A stretch of DNA of 64,000 nucleotides from Sphingomonadales bacterium Ga0077557 (lineage in GTDB: Bacteria; Pseudomonadota; Alphaproteobacteria; Sphingomonadales; Sphingomonadaceae): positions 62,001-126,000 of the forward strand of contig LNFI01000007.1 in NCBI GenBank assembly GCA_001464615.1, written 5' to 3'. A model generated the notes under the pieces. The model ran no database searches. It saw nothing but the letters and a program-made list of their open reading frames with translations, and was not told the DNA's origin. Positions 45,641-56,103 of this stretch are shown piece by piece (the stretch's first letter is position 1; the number at the start of each line of letters is the position of its first letter). The translations under genes were made by a program, and so were the position numbers.

Positions 45641-46305
45641 AAACTGCTGTTATCGTCTTCCCTGGCTCCAATTGTGACCGCGACATCGCTGTCGCGCTGG
45701 AAGCGGTGACGGGGGTTAAACCGGCGATGGTTTGGCATGGCGATACCGCCCTGCCCGATGGCGTTGGCGTCATCGCGCTGCCGGGCGGCTTTTCCTATGG
45801 CGATTATCTGCGCTGCGGCGCGATTGCCGCGCGGTCTGCGATCATCCCGGCGGTGGTCGCGGCGGCGAACCGCGGCGTGCCGGTGATCGGCATCTGCAAC
45901 GGCTTTCAAGTGCTGACCGAAATCGGCCTGCTGCCCGGCGCGCTGATGCGCAATGAAGGGCTGGATTTCGTTTGCCGCGATATCGCATTGACCGTCGACA
46001 ACGCCCAAAGCGCCTTCACCAGTCGCTATGCACGCGGCGAGCGCGTTATCTTCCCCGTCGCGCATCATGACGGCAATTACTTTGCCGATGCGGACACGCT
46101 CGACCGGCTCGAAGGCGATGGCCGGGTCGCGTTCCGCTATGCCGAAAGCGTCAATGGCTCGGCGCGGCAGATTGCTGGCGTGCTCAACGCAGGCGGCAAC
46201 GTGCTTGGCATGATGCCGCACCCCGAACGTCGTATCGAAGCCGCGCATGGCGGCGATGATGGCCGTCGGCTATTCGAAGGGCTGCTGGAAACCGTTAGCG
46301 CCTGA
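45637..46305 (+). CDS. purQ: Phosphoribosylformylglycinamidine synthase subunit PurQ
   Basis: Class I glutamine amidotransferase subunit that gives ammonia to PurL. The nucleophilic cysteine is in [16 protein letters not shown] and the His/Glu pair is in MMPHPERR. The N terminus [16 protein letters not shown] is typical. Start at ATG 45637, overlapping the purS stop by 4 bp. purL, usually nearby, is not found here; the next gene is on the other strand and overlaps the purQ end by 36 bp. Confidence 0.96.
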   Translation: MKTAVIVFPGSNCDRDIAVALEAVTGVKPAMVWHGDTALPDGVGVIALPGGFSYGDYLRCGAIAARSAIIPAVVAAANRGVPVIGICNGFQVLTEIGLLPGALMRNEGLDFVCRDIALTVDNAQSAFTSRYARGERVIFPVAHHDGNYFADADTLDRLEGDGRVAFRYAESVNGSARQIAGVLNAGGNVLGMMPHPERRIEAAHGGDDGRRLFEGLLETVSA

Positions 46306-46623
46306 CGGCACGAACAAGGGTGTCGTTCGGGCCAGCATCAGGATCACGCTCGGCCAGAACAGGGTGTTCCAGATATCGTGAACATTGCCGGCAAGATCGA
46401 GCGGCACCGCCGTCAGCCTAAAATCGGCAATGTCCCAAGCCTCGCCCAGCAGCGCTGCCGCCAGCACAACCAGCCAGGGCCGCCAGCTGGTCAGCGGCCA
46501 CCTGAACAGCAATGCCGACCCAAAGAACAAGGTGAGCGCGACATAAATGTGCAACGCATCCTTCGCCAGGCCGGTCAGCCCCATCAGCCAGAGCTTCGCA
46601 TCCTGAAGCGGACTCACAATCAC
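46270..46623 (-). CDS. Small multi-pass membrane protein
   Basis: A 117-aa protein with three hydrophobic segments ([45 protein letters not shown]). I do not recognise the family. It starts with GTG overlapping the stop of the queuosine-precursor transporter gene (GTGA) and is therefore probably cotranscribed with it. Its end overlaps the convergent purQ by 36 bp. Confidence 0.6.
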   Translation of the reverse strand: MIVSPLQDAKLWLMGLTGLAKDALHIYVALTLFFGSALLFRWPLTSWRPWLVVLAAALLGEAWDIADFRLTAVPLDLAGNVHDIWNTLFWPSVILMLARTTPLFVPSGANGFQQPFE

Positions 46624-47351
46624 AGCGCGGCTTTGAACGGCGTGAAATCGGTATCCTCGTCAAACACATCGACCCCCTCACGCCGCTTCAGGAAGTTGAC
46701 GACGAGATAGGTGACGGGCGTCAGGATCACTTCCCAGCTGACCTTCAGCACCCATTGCGTAACGAGCACTTTGATGACGAGATCGTTGGTCCAGCCTTCC
46801 GCGCCCCAAAAGGCGAGCGGGTAGAAGATCAGGCTGTCAACGGCTTGCCCCGCAAAGGTGGATCCGATCGTGCGGGTCCACAGCATCTTGCCCCCGGTCC
46901 ACAATTTCATCCGCGCGAGCACATAGGAATTGACGAATTCGCCAGCCCAAAAGGCGCAAACCGACGCAAAGACAATGCGCGGCACCTGGCCGAAAATCAC
47001 CTCATAAGCGGCTTGGTTCTTCCAGTCGGGCGCGGGCGGCAGCGCGACGACGACGAACGACATAAAGGCCATGAACAGCACCGCCACGGTGCCCGCCCAG
47101 ATGACGCGTCGTGCGCGCGCATAGCCATAAACCTCGGTCAGCACGTCGCCGATGACGTAGGAGATGGGGAAGAACAAAATCCCGGCGCCAAACGGCCAGT
47201 AACCCACCCCCGGCAGCCAGATTTGGGCGACCTTGCCCGCCCCAATGACGTTCGACAGCAGGATGATCGCAACGAACGCCGCCATCACAAAATCAAAATA
47301 GCGGAACTGCCCGCCCACCAGCTCACGCGCCGAAACTGCCTTCAAACTCAT
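46620..47351 (-). CDS. Queuosine precursor transporter (YhhQ/VUT family)
   Basis: A 243-aa integral membrane protein of the YhhQ family, which imports queuine precursors such as preQ0/preQ1. Family phrases are present: the first segment with FDFVMAAFVAIILLSNV, FFPISYVIGDVLTEVYGYARARRVIW, the WKNQAAYEVIFGQVPRIVFASV stretch in pieces, and a C-terminal VLVTQWVLKVSWEVILTPVTY. It sits directly beside tRNA-Arg; this is only positional. I see no preQ1-type riboswitch fold in the 78 bp upstream. Confidence 0.9.
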   Translation of the reverse strand: MSLKAVSARELVGGQFRYFDFVMAAFVAIILLSNVIGAGKVAQIWLPGVGYWPFGAGILFFPISYVIGDVLTEVYGYARARRVIWAGTVAVLFMAFMSFVVVALPPAPDWKNQAAYEVIFGQVPRIVFASVCAFWAGEFVNSYVLARMKLWTGGKMLWTRTIGSTFAGQAVDSLIFYPLAFWGAEGWTNDLVIKVLVTQWVLKVSWEVILTPVTYLVVNFLKRREGVDVFDEDTDFTPFKAAL

Positions 47352-47430
47352 TGATTACCCCCAACGATGAGGATGCGGTTATGATGCCGGTTTCGCGCCC
47401 GCGCAATCCGCGCTAACGGACGTACCGCGC

Positions 47431-47507
47431 GCGCCCGTAGCTCAGTTGGATAGAGCACGAGACTTCTAATCTTGAGGCCGCAGGTTCGACTCCTGCCGGG
47501 CGCGCCA
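47431..47507 (+). tRNA. tRNA-Arg (TCT)
   Basis: Cloverleaf: acceptor GCGCCCG/CGGGCGC, D-stem GCTC/GAGC with an AGTTGGATA loop, anticodon stem CGAGA/TCTTG and loop CTTCTAA (anticodon TCT), T-arm GCAGG/CCTGC with loop TTCGACT, discriminator G, encoded CCA at 47505-47507. Confidence 0.97.
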
Positions 47508-47650
47508 AGTGGCTTTCGAACGCATCGACATCCCGATTGCTGCCCCATCAGATACCACTGGCCACTTCCCTATCATCGCCCTAGAAATTGCGCATCGCCG
47601 GGGATGACCATCGCCAGCGTCGCCCGTGAACTGCTGCTGCGAGAGACACC

Positions 47651-49411
47651 ATGCGCCGATTAATCCTTGCTGCATTGATTACCGTAGCGATCCTGCCTGC
47701 CGCGCCCGCCACCGCAGCATCGGCTGAAGAGCTGAAAAGCGTGATTACGGATCATTGGGCCTGGTATCTGAAATCGAACCCGATCTTCGCGACGGCGCTC
47801 GGCGTGCATGATTATGATGATCAGATTGGCGATTTCTCGCTGGCCGAATCTGATCGCCAGGCGAGCCAAGCCGCTGCCTTCATCAAGCGGCTCGATGCCA
47901 TCCCGGCGGCGGCATTGACCCCGGACGATAGGACTAACCAGGCGATCTTGCGCCGGATGCTGTCCGAACAGATCGAAGCGAACGGCTTTGGCGAACGCAC
48001 AATGAATGTCTCGACGCTGGGCAGCTGGTTCCAGTTCTTTGCCGGGTTCGCTGATGCCGTGCCGCTGCGCAGCAAGGCTGATATTGAAAGCTACCTGACC
48101 CGCCTCGCGCTGTTTCCCAAGGCCAACGCGCAGGCGCTCGACATCACCCGCGCGGCGGTGGCCGGTGGGTTTGTGCAACCCTGCGTCACGCTGTCGGGCT
48201 TCATGCAGACGATTACTGGCGTGATCACCGACCGGCCCGAAGACTCGCGATTCTATGCACCGTTCAAGGGGCCGAAACCCTCTGCGATCAGCGATGCTGA
48301 CTGGTCGGCGATGCAGGCGCGGGCCAAGTCGCTGATTACGGGCACGCTCAACCCCGAATATCGCAAGATTGAGGCCTATTTCAGCGCCAGCTATTTACCG
48401 AAATGCCGCAAGGATGTCGCCGCGACCAGCCTGCCCGACGGCCAGCGCTATTACGCCTTTCTGGTCCGCCAGCAGACCACGACCGATCTAACCCCGGCGC
48501 AAATCCACCAGATCGGCCTTGACGAGGTCACCCGCATTCGCGCGGAAATGGATTCAGTGGCGGCAAAGACCGGTCAACCCAGCCGCGCTGCATTCATCCA
48601 GGCGCTGCGCACCGATCCCAAATATTATGCGAAAACGGCCGAGGAGCTGATGGCTGCCGCTGCCCTGCAGGCCAAGATCAATGACGGCAAAATGCCCGGC
48701 CTTTTCGTCAAGCTGCCCCGCCTTCCCTATGGCGTGCGTGCCATTCCAGCGGAGACGGCGGGCGGCACCACCACCGCATATTACAACCCCGGATCGCCGC
48801 CTGCTGGCCTTGCCGGCACCTATTATGTCAACACTTCGAAGCTTGACCAGCGGCCGCTCTATGAACTCGCCGCACTGACCAGCCATGAAGCGGTTCCCGG
48901 CCATCACCACCAGATCGCGCTGCAACAGGAAATGGACCTGCCCAATTTCCGCAAATATCAGGCGTTCTTCAACGCCTTTGTCGAAGGTTGGGGGCTGTAT
49001 TCAGAGCATCTCGGCATCGAAATGGGCATCTATGACACCCCTGAAAAGGATATGGGCCGTCTATCCTATGAAATGTGGCGCGCATGCCGACTGGTAGTCG
49101 ATACCGGGCTTCATGCGCAGGGCTGGACCAAGGATCGCGCGGTCGCCTTCATGAAGGACAATACCGCGCTCACCGATGCCAATATCGATGCCGAGGTGAA
49201 CCGCTATATCAGCAGCCCCGGCCAGGCGCTCGGCTACAAGCTCGGCGAGCTCAAGATCAAGGCGCTGCGGAAGAAGGCCGAAACCGCGCTCGGGCCGAAG
49301 TTTGACGTCCGCCGTTTCCACAATGCCGTGCTTGGCCAGGGGGCGCTGCCGCTCGACGTGCTCGAGGTGCAGATCGACGGCTGGATCGCGGCGGAACAGA
49401 AGCGCGGGTGA
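47651..49411 (+). CDS. DUF885 protein (secreted putative metallopeptidase-like)
   Basis: A 586-aa secreted protein (signal LILAALITVAILPAAPATA) with the DUF885 core SHEAVPGHHHQIALQ, a HExxxxHH zinc-type motif. Neighbouring phrases such as NAFVEGWGLYSEHLGIEMG are typical of the family. Function is not established; it may be a periplasmic peptidase. It precedes the CoA-transferase by 75 bp. Confidence 0.85.
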   Translation: MRRLILAALITVAILPAAPATAASAEELKSVITDHWAWYLKSNPIFATALGVHDYDDQIGDFSLAESDRQASQAAAFIKRLDAIPAAALTPDDRTNQAILRRMLSEQIEANGFGERTMNVSTLGSWFQFFAGFADAVPLRSKADIESYLTRLALFPKANAQALDITRAAVAGGFVQPCVTLSGFMQTITGVITDRPEDSRFYAPFKGPKPSAISDADWSAMQARAKSLITGTLNPEYRKIEAYFSASYLPKCRKDVAATSLPDGQRYYAFLVRQQTTTDLTPAQIHQIGLDEVTRIRAEMDSVAAKTGQPSRAAFIQALRTDPKYYAKTAEELMAAAALQAKINDGKMPGLFVKLPRLPYGVRAIPAETAGGTTTAYYNPGSPPAGLAGTYYVNTSKLDQRPLYELAALTSHEAVPGHHHQIALQQEMDLPNFRKYQAFFNAFVEGWGLYSEHLGIEMGIYDTPEKDMGRLSYEMWRACRLVVDTGLHAQGWTKDRAVAFMKDNTALTDANIDAEVNRYISSPGQALGYKLGELKIKALRKKAETALGPKFDVRRFHNAVLGQGALPLDVLEVQIDGWIAAEQKRG

Positions 49412-49486
49412 TCCGCCTCTATACGGCATTGATCCCGCCGCCGATCGCGGCCATTCCCGCGCGATAATCATTGGGGAAGAGCAATT

Positions 49487-50572
49487 ATGCCGGGCGCGCT
49501 TTCAGGCATTCGCATCATCGAATTTGCCGGCATTGGGCCCGGCCCGTTTTGCGGGATGATGCTGGGGGATCATGGCGCTGAGGTGATCCGCATCGATCGA
49601 CCCGGTGCCGGGCTCGATCCGCGTGACGCATTGTCGCGCAATCGCAAATCGGTGCTGCTCGATATCAAGACGCCCGAGGGTCTTTCCGCCGCCAAGGCAT
49701 TGTGTGCGACCGCGGACGGGCTGATCGAGGGGTTTCGCCCCGGTGTAATGGAGCGGCTTGGGCTTGGCCCCGATGTGCTGATCGCCGCCAACCCCAACCT
49801 CGTTTACGGGCGGATGACGGGCTGGGGACAGACTGGCCCCTATGCGCAGGCGGCAGGGCACGACATCAACTATATCGCCCTGTCAGGTGTTCTCCATACG
49901 ATCGGCGTGGCGGGCGGCAAGCCGGTGCCGCCGGTGAACTATGTCGGCGATTTCGGCGGCGGGGCGATGTTTTTGGCGTTCGGGATGGTCGCAGGGTTGC
50001 TGGCGGTAAAGAACGGCGCGCCCGGTCAGGTGATTGATGCGGCAATGACGGACGGCTCCGCGCTGCTGGCGGGGATGAGCTTTGCGATGCTGGCCCAAGG
50101 CACCACCAGCGACGTGCCCGGCACCAACCTGCTCGACGGCGGCGCCCCCTTTTACGACAGCTATATCTGCGCCGACGGCAAATGGGTCTCGATCGGCTCG
50201 ATCGAGCCGCAATTCTATGCGCTGCTGCGGGATAAGCTTGGTTTGGCCGATGATCCTGATTTCGCCGCGCAATTTGATCGCGCCGCATGGCCCGCGCGCA
50301 AGCAACGCCTCGCCGCCATTTTCGCAACCAAAACCCGCGACGAATGGTGCGCGCTGATGGAGATGACGGACGTCTGCTTTGCCCCGATCCTGTCGATGAC
50401 CGAGGCTCCAGCCCACCCGCACAATATGGCCCGCGAAACCTTTATCCAGCTGGGCGGCGCCACCCAGCCAGCGCCTGCCCCGCGCTTTTCGGCGACGCCT
50501 GCACCGGTGCCGTGCGCAGCCCCCAAGGCGGGCACCGACAACGCGGTGCTGGACGACCTGGTAAATCGCTGA
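49487..50572 (+). CDS. Class III CoA-transferase (CaiB/BaiF family)
   Basis: A 361-aa enzyme of the family that includes alpha-methylacyl-CoA racemase. Phrases: RIIEFAGIGPGPFCGMML, ILDPRD-like LDPRDALSRNRKSVLLDIKT, and the catalytic Asp region GQTGPYAQAAGHDINYIAL. The substrate is unclear; the context (DUF885, an acylase and later the rut genes) does not resolve it. It probably acts on 2-methyl-branched or hydroxylated acyl-CoA. Confidence 0.88.
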   Translation: MPGALSGIRIIEFAGIGPGPFCGMMLGDHGAEVIRIDRPGAGLDPRDALSRNRKSVLLDIKTPEGLSAAKALCATADGLIEGFRPGVMERLGLGPDVLIAANPNLVYGRMTGWGQTGPYAQAAGHDINYIALSGVLHTIGVAGGKPVPPVNYVGDFGGGAMFLAFGMVAGLLAVKNGAPGQVIDAAMTDGSALLAGMSFAMLAQGTTSDVPGTNLLDGGAPFYDSYICADGKWVSIGSIEPQFYALLRDKLGLADDPDFAAQFDRAAWPARKQRLAAIFATKTRDEWCALMEMTDVCFAPILSMTEAPAHPHNMARETFIQLGGATQPAPAPRFSATPAPVPCAAPKAGTDNAVLDDLVNR

Positions 50573-50617
50573 TCGGCCACGCTTGCCGATGGTCAGCAGG
50601 CCCGATACGCTGACGAC

Positions 50618-52804
50618 ATGATGAAGAAATTCTTTGCCGCCGGGGCGTTGCTATCGACCTGTTTGAGCGGCCCCATTTCCGCCGCACCGATCGGCGACGC
50701 GACCCAGCGCCGCGCCCAAGCGCACGACGTGCGCATTACCCGCGACGATTGGGGCATCGCCCATGTTCAGGGTAAAACCGATGCCGATGCCGTGTTCGGG
50801 ATGATGTACGCCCAGGCAGAAGACGACTTCAACCGGATCGAGACCAACTATCTCGTGTCGCTTGGGCGGCTGGCCGAAGCGGAAGGGGAAAAGGCGCTTT
50901 GGCAGGATCTGCGCCAACGCCTCTATATCGATCCCAATGATCTGCGCCGCCACTATGCCGCATCGCCTGCCTGGCTGAAGGCGCTGATGATCGCCTGGGC
51001 TGACGGTCTCAACCATTATCTCGACACCCACCCCAATGTGCACCCGCGGGTCATCCGCCGCTTCGAACCCTGGATGGCGCTGAGTTTTTCGGAAGGCAGC
51101 ATCGGCGGCGATATTGAGCGCGTTGCGCTGAAACCGCTTGAGGGGTTTTATGGGCCAAAGCGGCTGGCGCTCACCGATTCCACTAATCCCCGCGCCTTTA
51201 AAGAGCCCTCAGGCTCAAACGGCTTTGCGATTGCCCCTGCGAATACCAGGGACGGCCACGCGCTGCTGCTGATCAACCCGCATACCAGCTTCTTCTTCCG
51301 CAGCGAGTTGCAAGTCACCAGCGATCAGGGCCTGAACGCCTATGGTGCCGCCACCTGGGGGCAATTTTTCATCTATCAAGGGTTCAACCAGCATGTTGGC
51401 TGGATGCACACATCGAGCGGTGTCGATTCAGTTGATGAGTTTCTGGAAACAATTGTCGAGCAGAACGGCCGCCTTTTCTATCGTTACGGCAAGGCGCTGC
51501 GCCCGGTGACGACGAAGAAGATTACCCTCGCCTATCGCCAGCCCGATGGCTCGATGACCGAGCGTAGTTTCACGGGTTACGCCACGCATCACGGCCCCAT
51601 CGTGCGCGCTGAGGGCGACAAATGGGTCGCGATGGCGCTGATGAACACGCCGGTGCCCGCGCTCGAACAGAGTTTCCTGCGCACCAAGGCGAGCGATTTT
51701 GCGTCTTACATGAAGGTGATGGCGCTGAAGGCGAATTCGTCGAACAACACCATCTTTGCTGACGACAAGGGCGAGATTGCCTATCTCCACCCGCAATTCG
51801 TCCCCAAGCGTGATGATCGGTTCGACTATACCAAGCCAGTCGATGGCAGCGATCCCGCGACCGACTGGCAGGGGCTGCACGCGCTGTCCGACTTGCCGCA
51901 ACTGGTCACACCCGCCAATGGCTGGATCGCCAATACCAACAACGCGCCTTGGTCGGCAGCGGCCAGCGAAAGCCCGAAACAAGCCAGTTATCCGCGCTAC
52001 ATGGATACCGCAGGCGAAAACCCGCGTGGCCTGCACGCGACTCGGGTATTGAGAGATCGCAAGGATTTCACGCTAGATGGCCTTCGCGATGCCGCCTATG
52101 ATCCCTATCTCACTGCCTTCGCGCCTTTGATCCCGGCGCTAGTTGCCGCCTGGGATGGGCTGGCCGCCGATGATCCGCTAAAGGTCAAGCTCGCTGATCA
52201 AATCGCCGCCCTGCGCAGCTGGGACTTTACCTGGAGTGCTGATTCTATCCCCACTTCCCTTGCGGTGTTCTGGGGCGAGGCTCTGTGGGGCGATACGGTC
52301 AATGATCTCGATCTCGAAACGGCGGGCCTAGGGCGTTATCAGCACCTGCTGGCAGTCGATCCAGCGCGCAAACTGGCCGCTCTCGTCAAGGCATCCGACC
52401 GGCTGACCGCCGATTTCGGTAGTTGGCGGACGCCCTGGGGCGAGATCAACCGCTTCCAGCGTAACGACGGCGCCATCACCCAGCAGTTTGACGATGCCAA
52501 ACCGAGTATAGCGGTGCCCTTTGCCTCAGCCCAATGGGGCTCGCTCGCCTCGTTCGGGGCGCGGCGCTATCCAGGGACAAAGCGCTATTACGGCACAAGC
52601 GGGAACAGCTTCGTTGCTATCGTCGAGTTCGGCGATCGCGTGAAAGCGCGCGCCGTGACGGCGGGCGGCGAAAGCGGTGACCCCGCCTCAAGGCATTTCA
52701 GCGATCAGGCAGCACGTTATGCCAGCGGGGCCCTTCGCCCCGTCTATTTCTACCCTGACGACCTGGCGGGGCATATCGCGCGCAGCTATCACCCGGGGCA
52801 ATGA
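50618..52804 (+). CDS. Penicillin-acylase-family amidohydrolase
   Basis: A 728-aa Ntn-hydrolase with a signal peptide ([22 protein letters not shown] in part). The self-cleavage site and nucleophile are at the G-S-N in [12 protein letters not shown], as in acyl-homoserine-lactone acylases and penicillin acylases; the conserved segments ARDTRDG and NPHTSFFF follow. It is autoprocessed into alpha and beta subunits in the periplasm. Substrate is unknown, but quorum-signal amides are a common activity. Its stop is 4 bp from the rutB start. Confidence 0.88.
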   Translation: MMKKFFAAGALLSTCLSGPISAAPIGDATQRRAQAHDVRITRDDWGIAHVQGKTDADAVFGMMYAQAEDDFNRIETNYLVSLGRLAEAEGEKALWQDLRQRLYIDPNDLRRHYAASPAWLKALMIAWADGLNHYLDTHPNVHPRVIRRFEPWMALSFSEGSIGGDIERVALKPLEGFYGPKRLALTDSTNPRAFKEPSGSNGFAIAPANTRDGHALLLINPHTSFFFRSELQVTSDQGLNAYGAATWGQFFIYQGFNQHVGWMHTSSGVDSVDEFLETIVEQNGRLFYRYGKALRPVTTKKITLAYRQPDGSMTERSFTGYATHHGPIVRAEGDKWVAMALMNTPVPALEQSFLRTKASDFASYMKVMALKANSSNNTIFADDKGEIAYLHPQFVPKRDDRFDYTKPVDGSDPATDWQGLHALSDLPQLVTPANGWIANTNNAPWSAAASESPKQASYPRYMDTAGENPRGLHATRVLRDRKDFTLDGLRDAAYDPYLTAFAPLIPALVAAWDGLAADDPLKVKLADQIAALRSWDFTWSADSIPTSLAVFWGEALWGDTVNDLDLETAGLGRYQHLLAVDPARKLAALVKASDRLTADFGSWRTPWGEINRFQRNDGAITQQFDDAKPSIAVPFASAQWGSLASFGARRYPGTKRYYGTSGNSFVAIVEFGDRVKARAVTAGGESGDPASRHFSDQAARYASGALRPVYFYPDDLAGHIARSYHPGQ

Positions 52805-52808
52805 CGCC

Positions 52809-53534
52809 ATGACAGTCGACAGCAACCCCGGCACCGCCGGCCCCAAGGTCACCCTCCCCGCCCGACCCGAAGCGGTTCGGATGTCGGCAAACGATACGGC
52901 GGTCGTCGTGATCGACATGCAGAATGCCTATGCGAGCGAAGGCGGCTATGTCGATCTCGCTGGGTTCGACATTGCGGGCGCGGCGGGGACGATCGGCAAG
53001 ATCGCCACCGTGCTCGATACCGCGCGCCAGGCCGGCGTACAGGTGATCTATCTGCAAAATGGCTGGGACCCCGATTATGTCGAGGCAGGCGGGCCGGGAT
53101 CGCCCAATTGGCATAAATCAAACGCGCTGAAGACGATGCGCGCCCGGCCTGAACTGTCGGGGCAATTGCTGGCGCGCGGCGGCTGGGATTATGACCTCGT
53201 CGATGCGCTCAAGCCGCAGCCGGGTGACATCTCGCTCCACAAGACGCGCTATTCCGCCTTCTTCAATTCACAGCTCGATAGCGTGCTGCGGGCGCGCGGC
53301 ATCCGGCATATCGTGTTCGTGGGCATCGCGACCAATGTGTGCGTCGAAAGCACGCTGCGCGACGGGTTCCACCTCGAATATTTCGGGGTGATGCTGGAGG
53401 ACGCAACGCATCATCTGGGCCCGCCCGCGATGCAGGAAGCGACGGTCTTCAATGTCGAGAAATTCTTCGGCTGGGTGTCGACGGTCGCCGATTTCTGCGG
53501 CACCTTTAGCCAAATGCCCGAACAACAAGGATAA
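52809..53534 (+). CDS. rutB: Peroxyureidoacrylate/ureidoacrylate amidohydrolase RutB
   Basis: RutB hydrolyses the ring-opened ureidoacrylate product of RutA, releasing carbamate. The isochorismatase-type fold is clear: [16 protein letters not shown] with the catalytic Asp, [15 protein letters not shown], and the cysteine nucleophile in [16 protein letters not shown]. The start at ATG 52809 lies 4 bp after the acylase stop. It is the first of the rutB-rutC-rutD-rutA set. Confidence 0.94.
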   Translation: MTVDSNPGTAGPKVTLPARPEAVRMSANDTAVVVIDMQNAYASEGGYVDLAGFDIAGAAGTIGKIATVLDTARQAGVQVIYLQNGWDPDYVEAGGPGSPNWHKSNALKTMRARPELSGQLLARGGWDYDLVDALKPQPGDISLHKTRYSAFFNSQLDSVLRARGIRHIVFVGIATNVCVESTLRDGFHLEYFGVMLEDATHHLGPPAMQEATVFNVEKFFGWVSTVADFCGTFSQMPEQQG

Positions 53535-53539
53535 ACGCC

Positions 53540-53923
53540 ATGCCCTTCGAAGCGATCAACCCGCCGCAATTCCCAACCCCCATCGCGCCGTTTTCAGCCG
53601 GGACCAAGGCCGGGAACACGGTCTATGTCTCGGGCACGCTCGCGCTCGGTGAAGGCGGCGTCGTGCTCCATCCGGGCGACGCGACCGCGCAGACCCGGCA
53701 TGTGCTTGAGGTGATCAAGACGACGCTGGAGGCTGCTGGCGCGACGTTGGCCGATGTCGCCTTCAACCACATCTTCCTGAAGGACTGGGCAGATTATGCC
53801 GCGATGAACGCGGTTTATGCCGAGTATTTTCCGACTGCCAAGCCTGCGCGCTATTGCATTGTGTGCGGGCTGGTGAAGCCGGATTGTCTTGTCGAGATCG
53901 CGAGTGTTGCGCACATTGGCTGA
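53540..53923 (+). CDS. rutC: RutC (RidA-type 3-aminoacrylate deaminase)
   Basis: A 127-aa YjgF/RidA family protein. [22 protein letters not shown] and [20 protein letters not shown] in pieces fit RutC, which speeds 3-aminoacrylate hydrolysis. It follows rutB by 5 bp. The following 139 bp to rutD are a palindromic repeat rather than a gene. Confidence 0.92.
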   Translation: MPFEAINPPQFPTPIAPFSAGTKAGNTVYVSGTLALGEGGVVLHPGDATAQTRHVLEVIKTTLEAAGATLADVAFNHIFLKDWADYAAMNAVYAEYFPTAKPARYCIVCGLVKPDCLVEIASVAHIG

Positions 53924-53934
53924 GTCCTCACATT

Positions 53935-54056
53935 CCTCCCCGGTACGGGGAGGTGGCGGCCGCAGGCCGACGGAGGGGGTGCGCCACGCAATGCAGCCTT
54001 TGCGGCTCGCCCCCTCCACCATGCTGCGCATGGTCCCCCTCCCCGTGCCGGGAAGG
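53935..54056. repeat. Palindromic intergenic repeat inside the rut operon
   Basis: Nested inverted repeats: CCTCCCCG-GTA-CGGGGAGG at 53935-53953, GGAGGGGG with CCCCCTCC (about 53973/54011), CCATGC-TGC-GCATGG at 54019-54033 and CCTCCCCG-TGC-CGGGAAGG at 54038-54056. The whole can fold into a large cruciform; the style is that of sphingomonad REP-like elements. Confidence 0.6.
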
Positions 54057-54062
54057 ATTTGA

Positions 54063-54848
54063 GTGCCGCACGCTTCCGGCCTTTACTACGAAACGCACGG
54101 TGCCGAAGACGCGCCGCCGCTGATTCTGTCCTCGGGCCTCGGCGGATCGGCGAGCTACTGGACCCCCAATATCCTGGCGCTCGCCGAGCATTACCGCGTC
54201 ATCGCCTATGATCATCGCGGCACCGGGCGCAGCGACCGCGCGCTGCCTAACGTGGTGACAGTCGACGATTTCTCCGACGACATCCTTGCGCTGATGGATG
54301 CGCTTGCCATCGAGCGCGCGCATATCGTCGGTCATGCGGCAGGCGGGGTCGCGGGGCTGGCGCTCGCACTGAAGGCACCGCAGCGGCTCAACAAGCTGGT
54401 CGTCGTCAACGGCTGGGTCGCACCCGATCCGCATTTCGCGCGCTGTTTCGATGTGCGGCTTGCCCTGCTGCGCCACGCCGGCCCCGCCGCTTATGTCCGC
54501 GCGCAACCGATTTTCTTGTTTCCAGCGCAATGGATTTCCCGGCACAGCGATCGTCTTGATGCGGAGGAACCCCTGCATCTCGCGCACTTCCCGCCGTCCG
54601 AGAATATCGAGCGACGTGTCGCCGCGCTCAAGGCCTTTGACATCGCCAATCGCCTGGGCGCGATCGACACCCCGATATTGGCACTGGTGTCCGCAGACGA
54701 CATGCTGGTGCCCGCTTATTGCTCTGACCCGATCGAGGAGCAAATTACGAGGGCACGGCGCGTAACGATGCCGTGGGGCGGCCACGCCTGCAACGTCACC
54801 GACCCCGATACCTTCAACCACATCGTCATCGAATTTCTGGGAGCATAA
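54063..54848 (+). CDS. rutD: RutD, aminoacrylate-hydrolase-type alpha/beta hydrolase
   Basis: A 261-aa alpha/beta-hydrolase-fold protein. The family phrases are [25 protein letters not shown] and [16 protein letters not shown] at the C terminus. The usual nucleophile serine is replaced: the elbow reads VGHAAGG, which matches the Ala at this position in known RutD proteins. RutD aids removal of toxic 3-aminoacrylate. GTG at 54063 has AAGGA upstream. Confidence 0.93.
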   Translation: MPHASGLYYETHGAEDAPPLILSSGLGGSASYWTPNILALAEHYRVIAYDHRGTGRSDRALPNVVTVDDFSDDILALMDALAIERAHIVGHAAGGVAGLALALKAPQRLNKLVVVNGWVAPDPHFARCFDVRLALLRHAGPAAYVRAQPIFLFPAQWISRHSDRLDAEEPLHLAHFPPSENIERRVAALKAFDIANRLGAIDTPILALVSADDMLVPAYCSDPIEEQITRARRVTMPWGGHACNVTDPDTFNHIVIEFLGA

Positions 54849-54853
54849 CCACC

Positions 54854-55912
54854 ATGCAAGTCGGCGTTTTCGTGCCCATCAACAATAATGGCTGGCTGAT
54901 TTCGGAGAATGCGCCGCAATATATGCCAAGCTTCGATCTCAACAAGGAGATCGCCCAGCGCGCCGAAAAATACGGGCTCGATTTCCTGCTCTCGATGATC
55001 AAGCTGCGCGGCTTTGGCGGCAAGACCGAGTTCTGGGAATATGGACTTGAAAGCTTCACGCTGATGGCCGGCCTCGCCGCGGTGACCGAAAAGATCAAGA
55101 TCTACGCGACCTGCCCCACCCTCATCATCCCGCCGGCCTTTGCCGCGCGGATGTGCAACACGATCGATTCGATCAGCCATGGCCGCTTTGGGCTGAACCT
55201 CATCACCGGCTGGCAGAAGCCCGAATATTCGCAGATGGGGCTGTGGCCCGGCGAGGACCATTTCCGCAATCGCTACAAGATGTTGGATGAATACGCCCAT
55301 ATCCTGCGTGAATTGTGGGAGACGGGGCGGAGCGACTTCAAGGGCGATTATTACCAGATGGACGATTGCCTCGTCCGCCCCAAACCGACCGGCGACATGA
55401 AGATCATTTGCGCAGGCTCCTCGGACGATGGCCTCGCCTTCTCGGCGCAATGGGCGGATTATGCCTTTTGCCTCGGCAAGGGGGTCAACACGCCGACCGC
55501 CTTTGCCTTCAACAACGAACGCCTCGCCGCCGCCACCGCGAAGACAGGCCGCAATGTGTCCGTGTTCGTGCTCGTCATGGTCATCGCCGCCGAGACCGAC
55601 GAAGAAGCCATGGCCAAGTGGAAATCCTATAATGACGGCGTCGATCACGCCGCCATCGCCTGGCTCGCCGATCAGGGCGCAGCCGACAAGGTCAACGCGA
55701 CGACCAATGTTCGCCAGCTTGCCGCCCCCGAAGGCGCCGTCAACATCAACATGGGGACGCTGGTCGGATCGTATGCGAGCATCGCGCGGATGCTCGACGA
55801 GATGGCCGAAGTGCCGAATACTGGCGGTGTGTTGCTGACTTTCGACGATTTCATCGAAGGGGTGGAGGCATTTGGCCAGCATATCCAGCCGCTGATGAAG
55901 AGCCGGGGGTAA
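54854..55912 (+). CDS. rutA: Pyrimidine monooxygenase RutA
   Basis: RutA is an FMN- and flavin-reductase-dependent monooxygenase that opens the uracil ring between N3 and C4. The 352-aa protein has the luciferase-like fold and family phrases [21 protein letters not shown] in pieces, [21 protein letters not shown], and [12 protein letters not shown]. It starts at ATG 54854, 5 bp after rutD. No rutF flavin reductase, rutE or rutG transporter is visible in the window. Confidence 0.96.
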   Translation: MQVGVFVPINNNGWLISENAPQYMPSFDLNKEIAQRAEKYGLDFLLSMIKLRGFGGKTEFWEYGLESFTLMAGLAAVTEKIKIYATCPTLIIPPAFAARMCNTIDSISHGRFGLNLITGWQKPEYSQMGLWPGEDHFRNRYKMLDEYAHILRELWETGRSDFKGDYYQMDDCLVRPKPTGDMKIICAGSSDDGLAFSAQWADYAFCLGKGVNTPTAFAFNNERLAAATAKTGRNVSVFVLVMVIAAETDEEAMAKWKSYNDGVDHAAIAWLADQGAADKVNATTNVRQLAAPEGAVNINMGTLVGSYASIARMLDEMAEVPNTGGVLLTFDDFIEGVEAFGQHIQPLMKSRG

Positions 55913-55925
55913 TCCCCTCCCCTCT

Positions 55926-56019
55926 GTCACCCCGGACTTGTCCCGGGGCCTACCGCGCCGCAAACACAACAGCCGAGGTGCACGAACCACGATGGGCCCC
56001 GGAACAAGTCCGGGGTGAC
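55926..56019. repeat. Large inverted repeat between rutA and nadE
   Basis: Arms GTCACCCCGGACTTGTCCCGGGGCC (55926-55950) and its complement (55995-56019) agree at 24 of 25 positions around a 44-bp loop. The CCCCGGACTTG-type palindrome is a widespread sphingomonad intergenic element. It may double as a terminator for the rut operon. Confidence 0.7.
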
Positions 56020-56103
56020 GCTGGGAGCCTTTGGGAAGTCGCGGACGCTCTTTGACATTGCCCGTGATGGCATTTGTCTTCGCGGACGTTTAGGACCCCC
56101 CTC

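Noticed and set aside
47352-47430. preQ1 riboswitch before the queuosine-precursor transporter
   Set aside because: The short upstream region shows no matching stem plus A-rich tail, and the tRNA-Arg gene occupies most of it.
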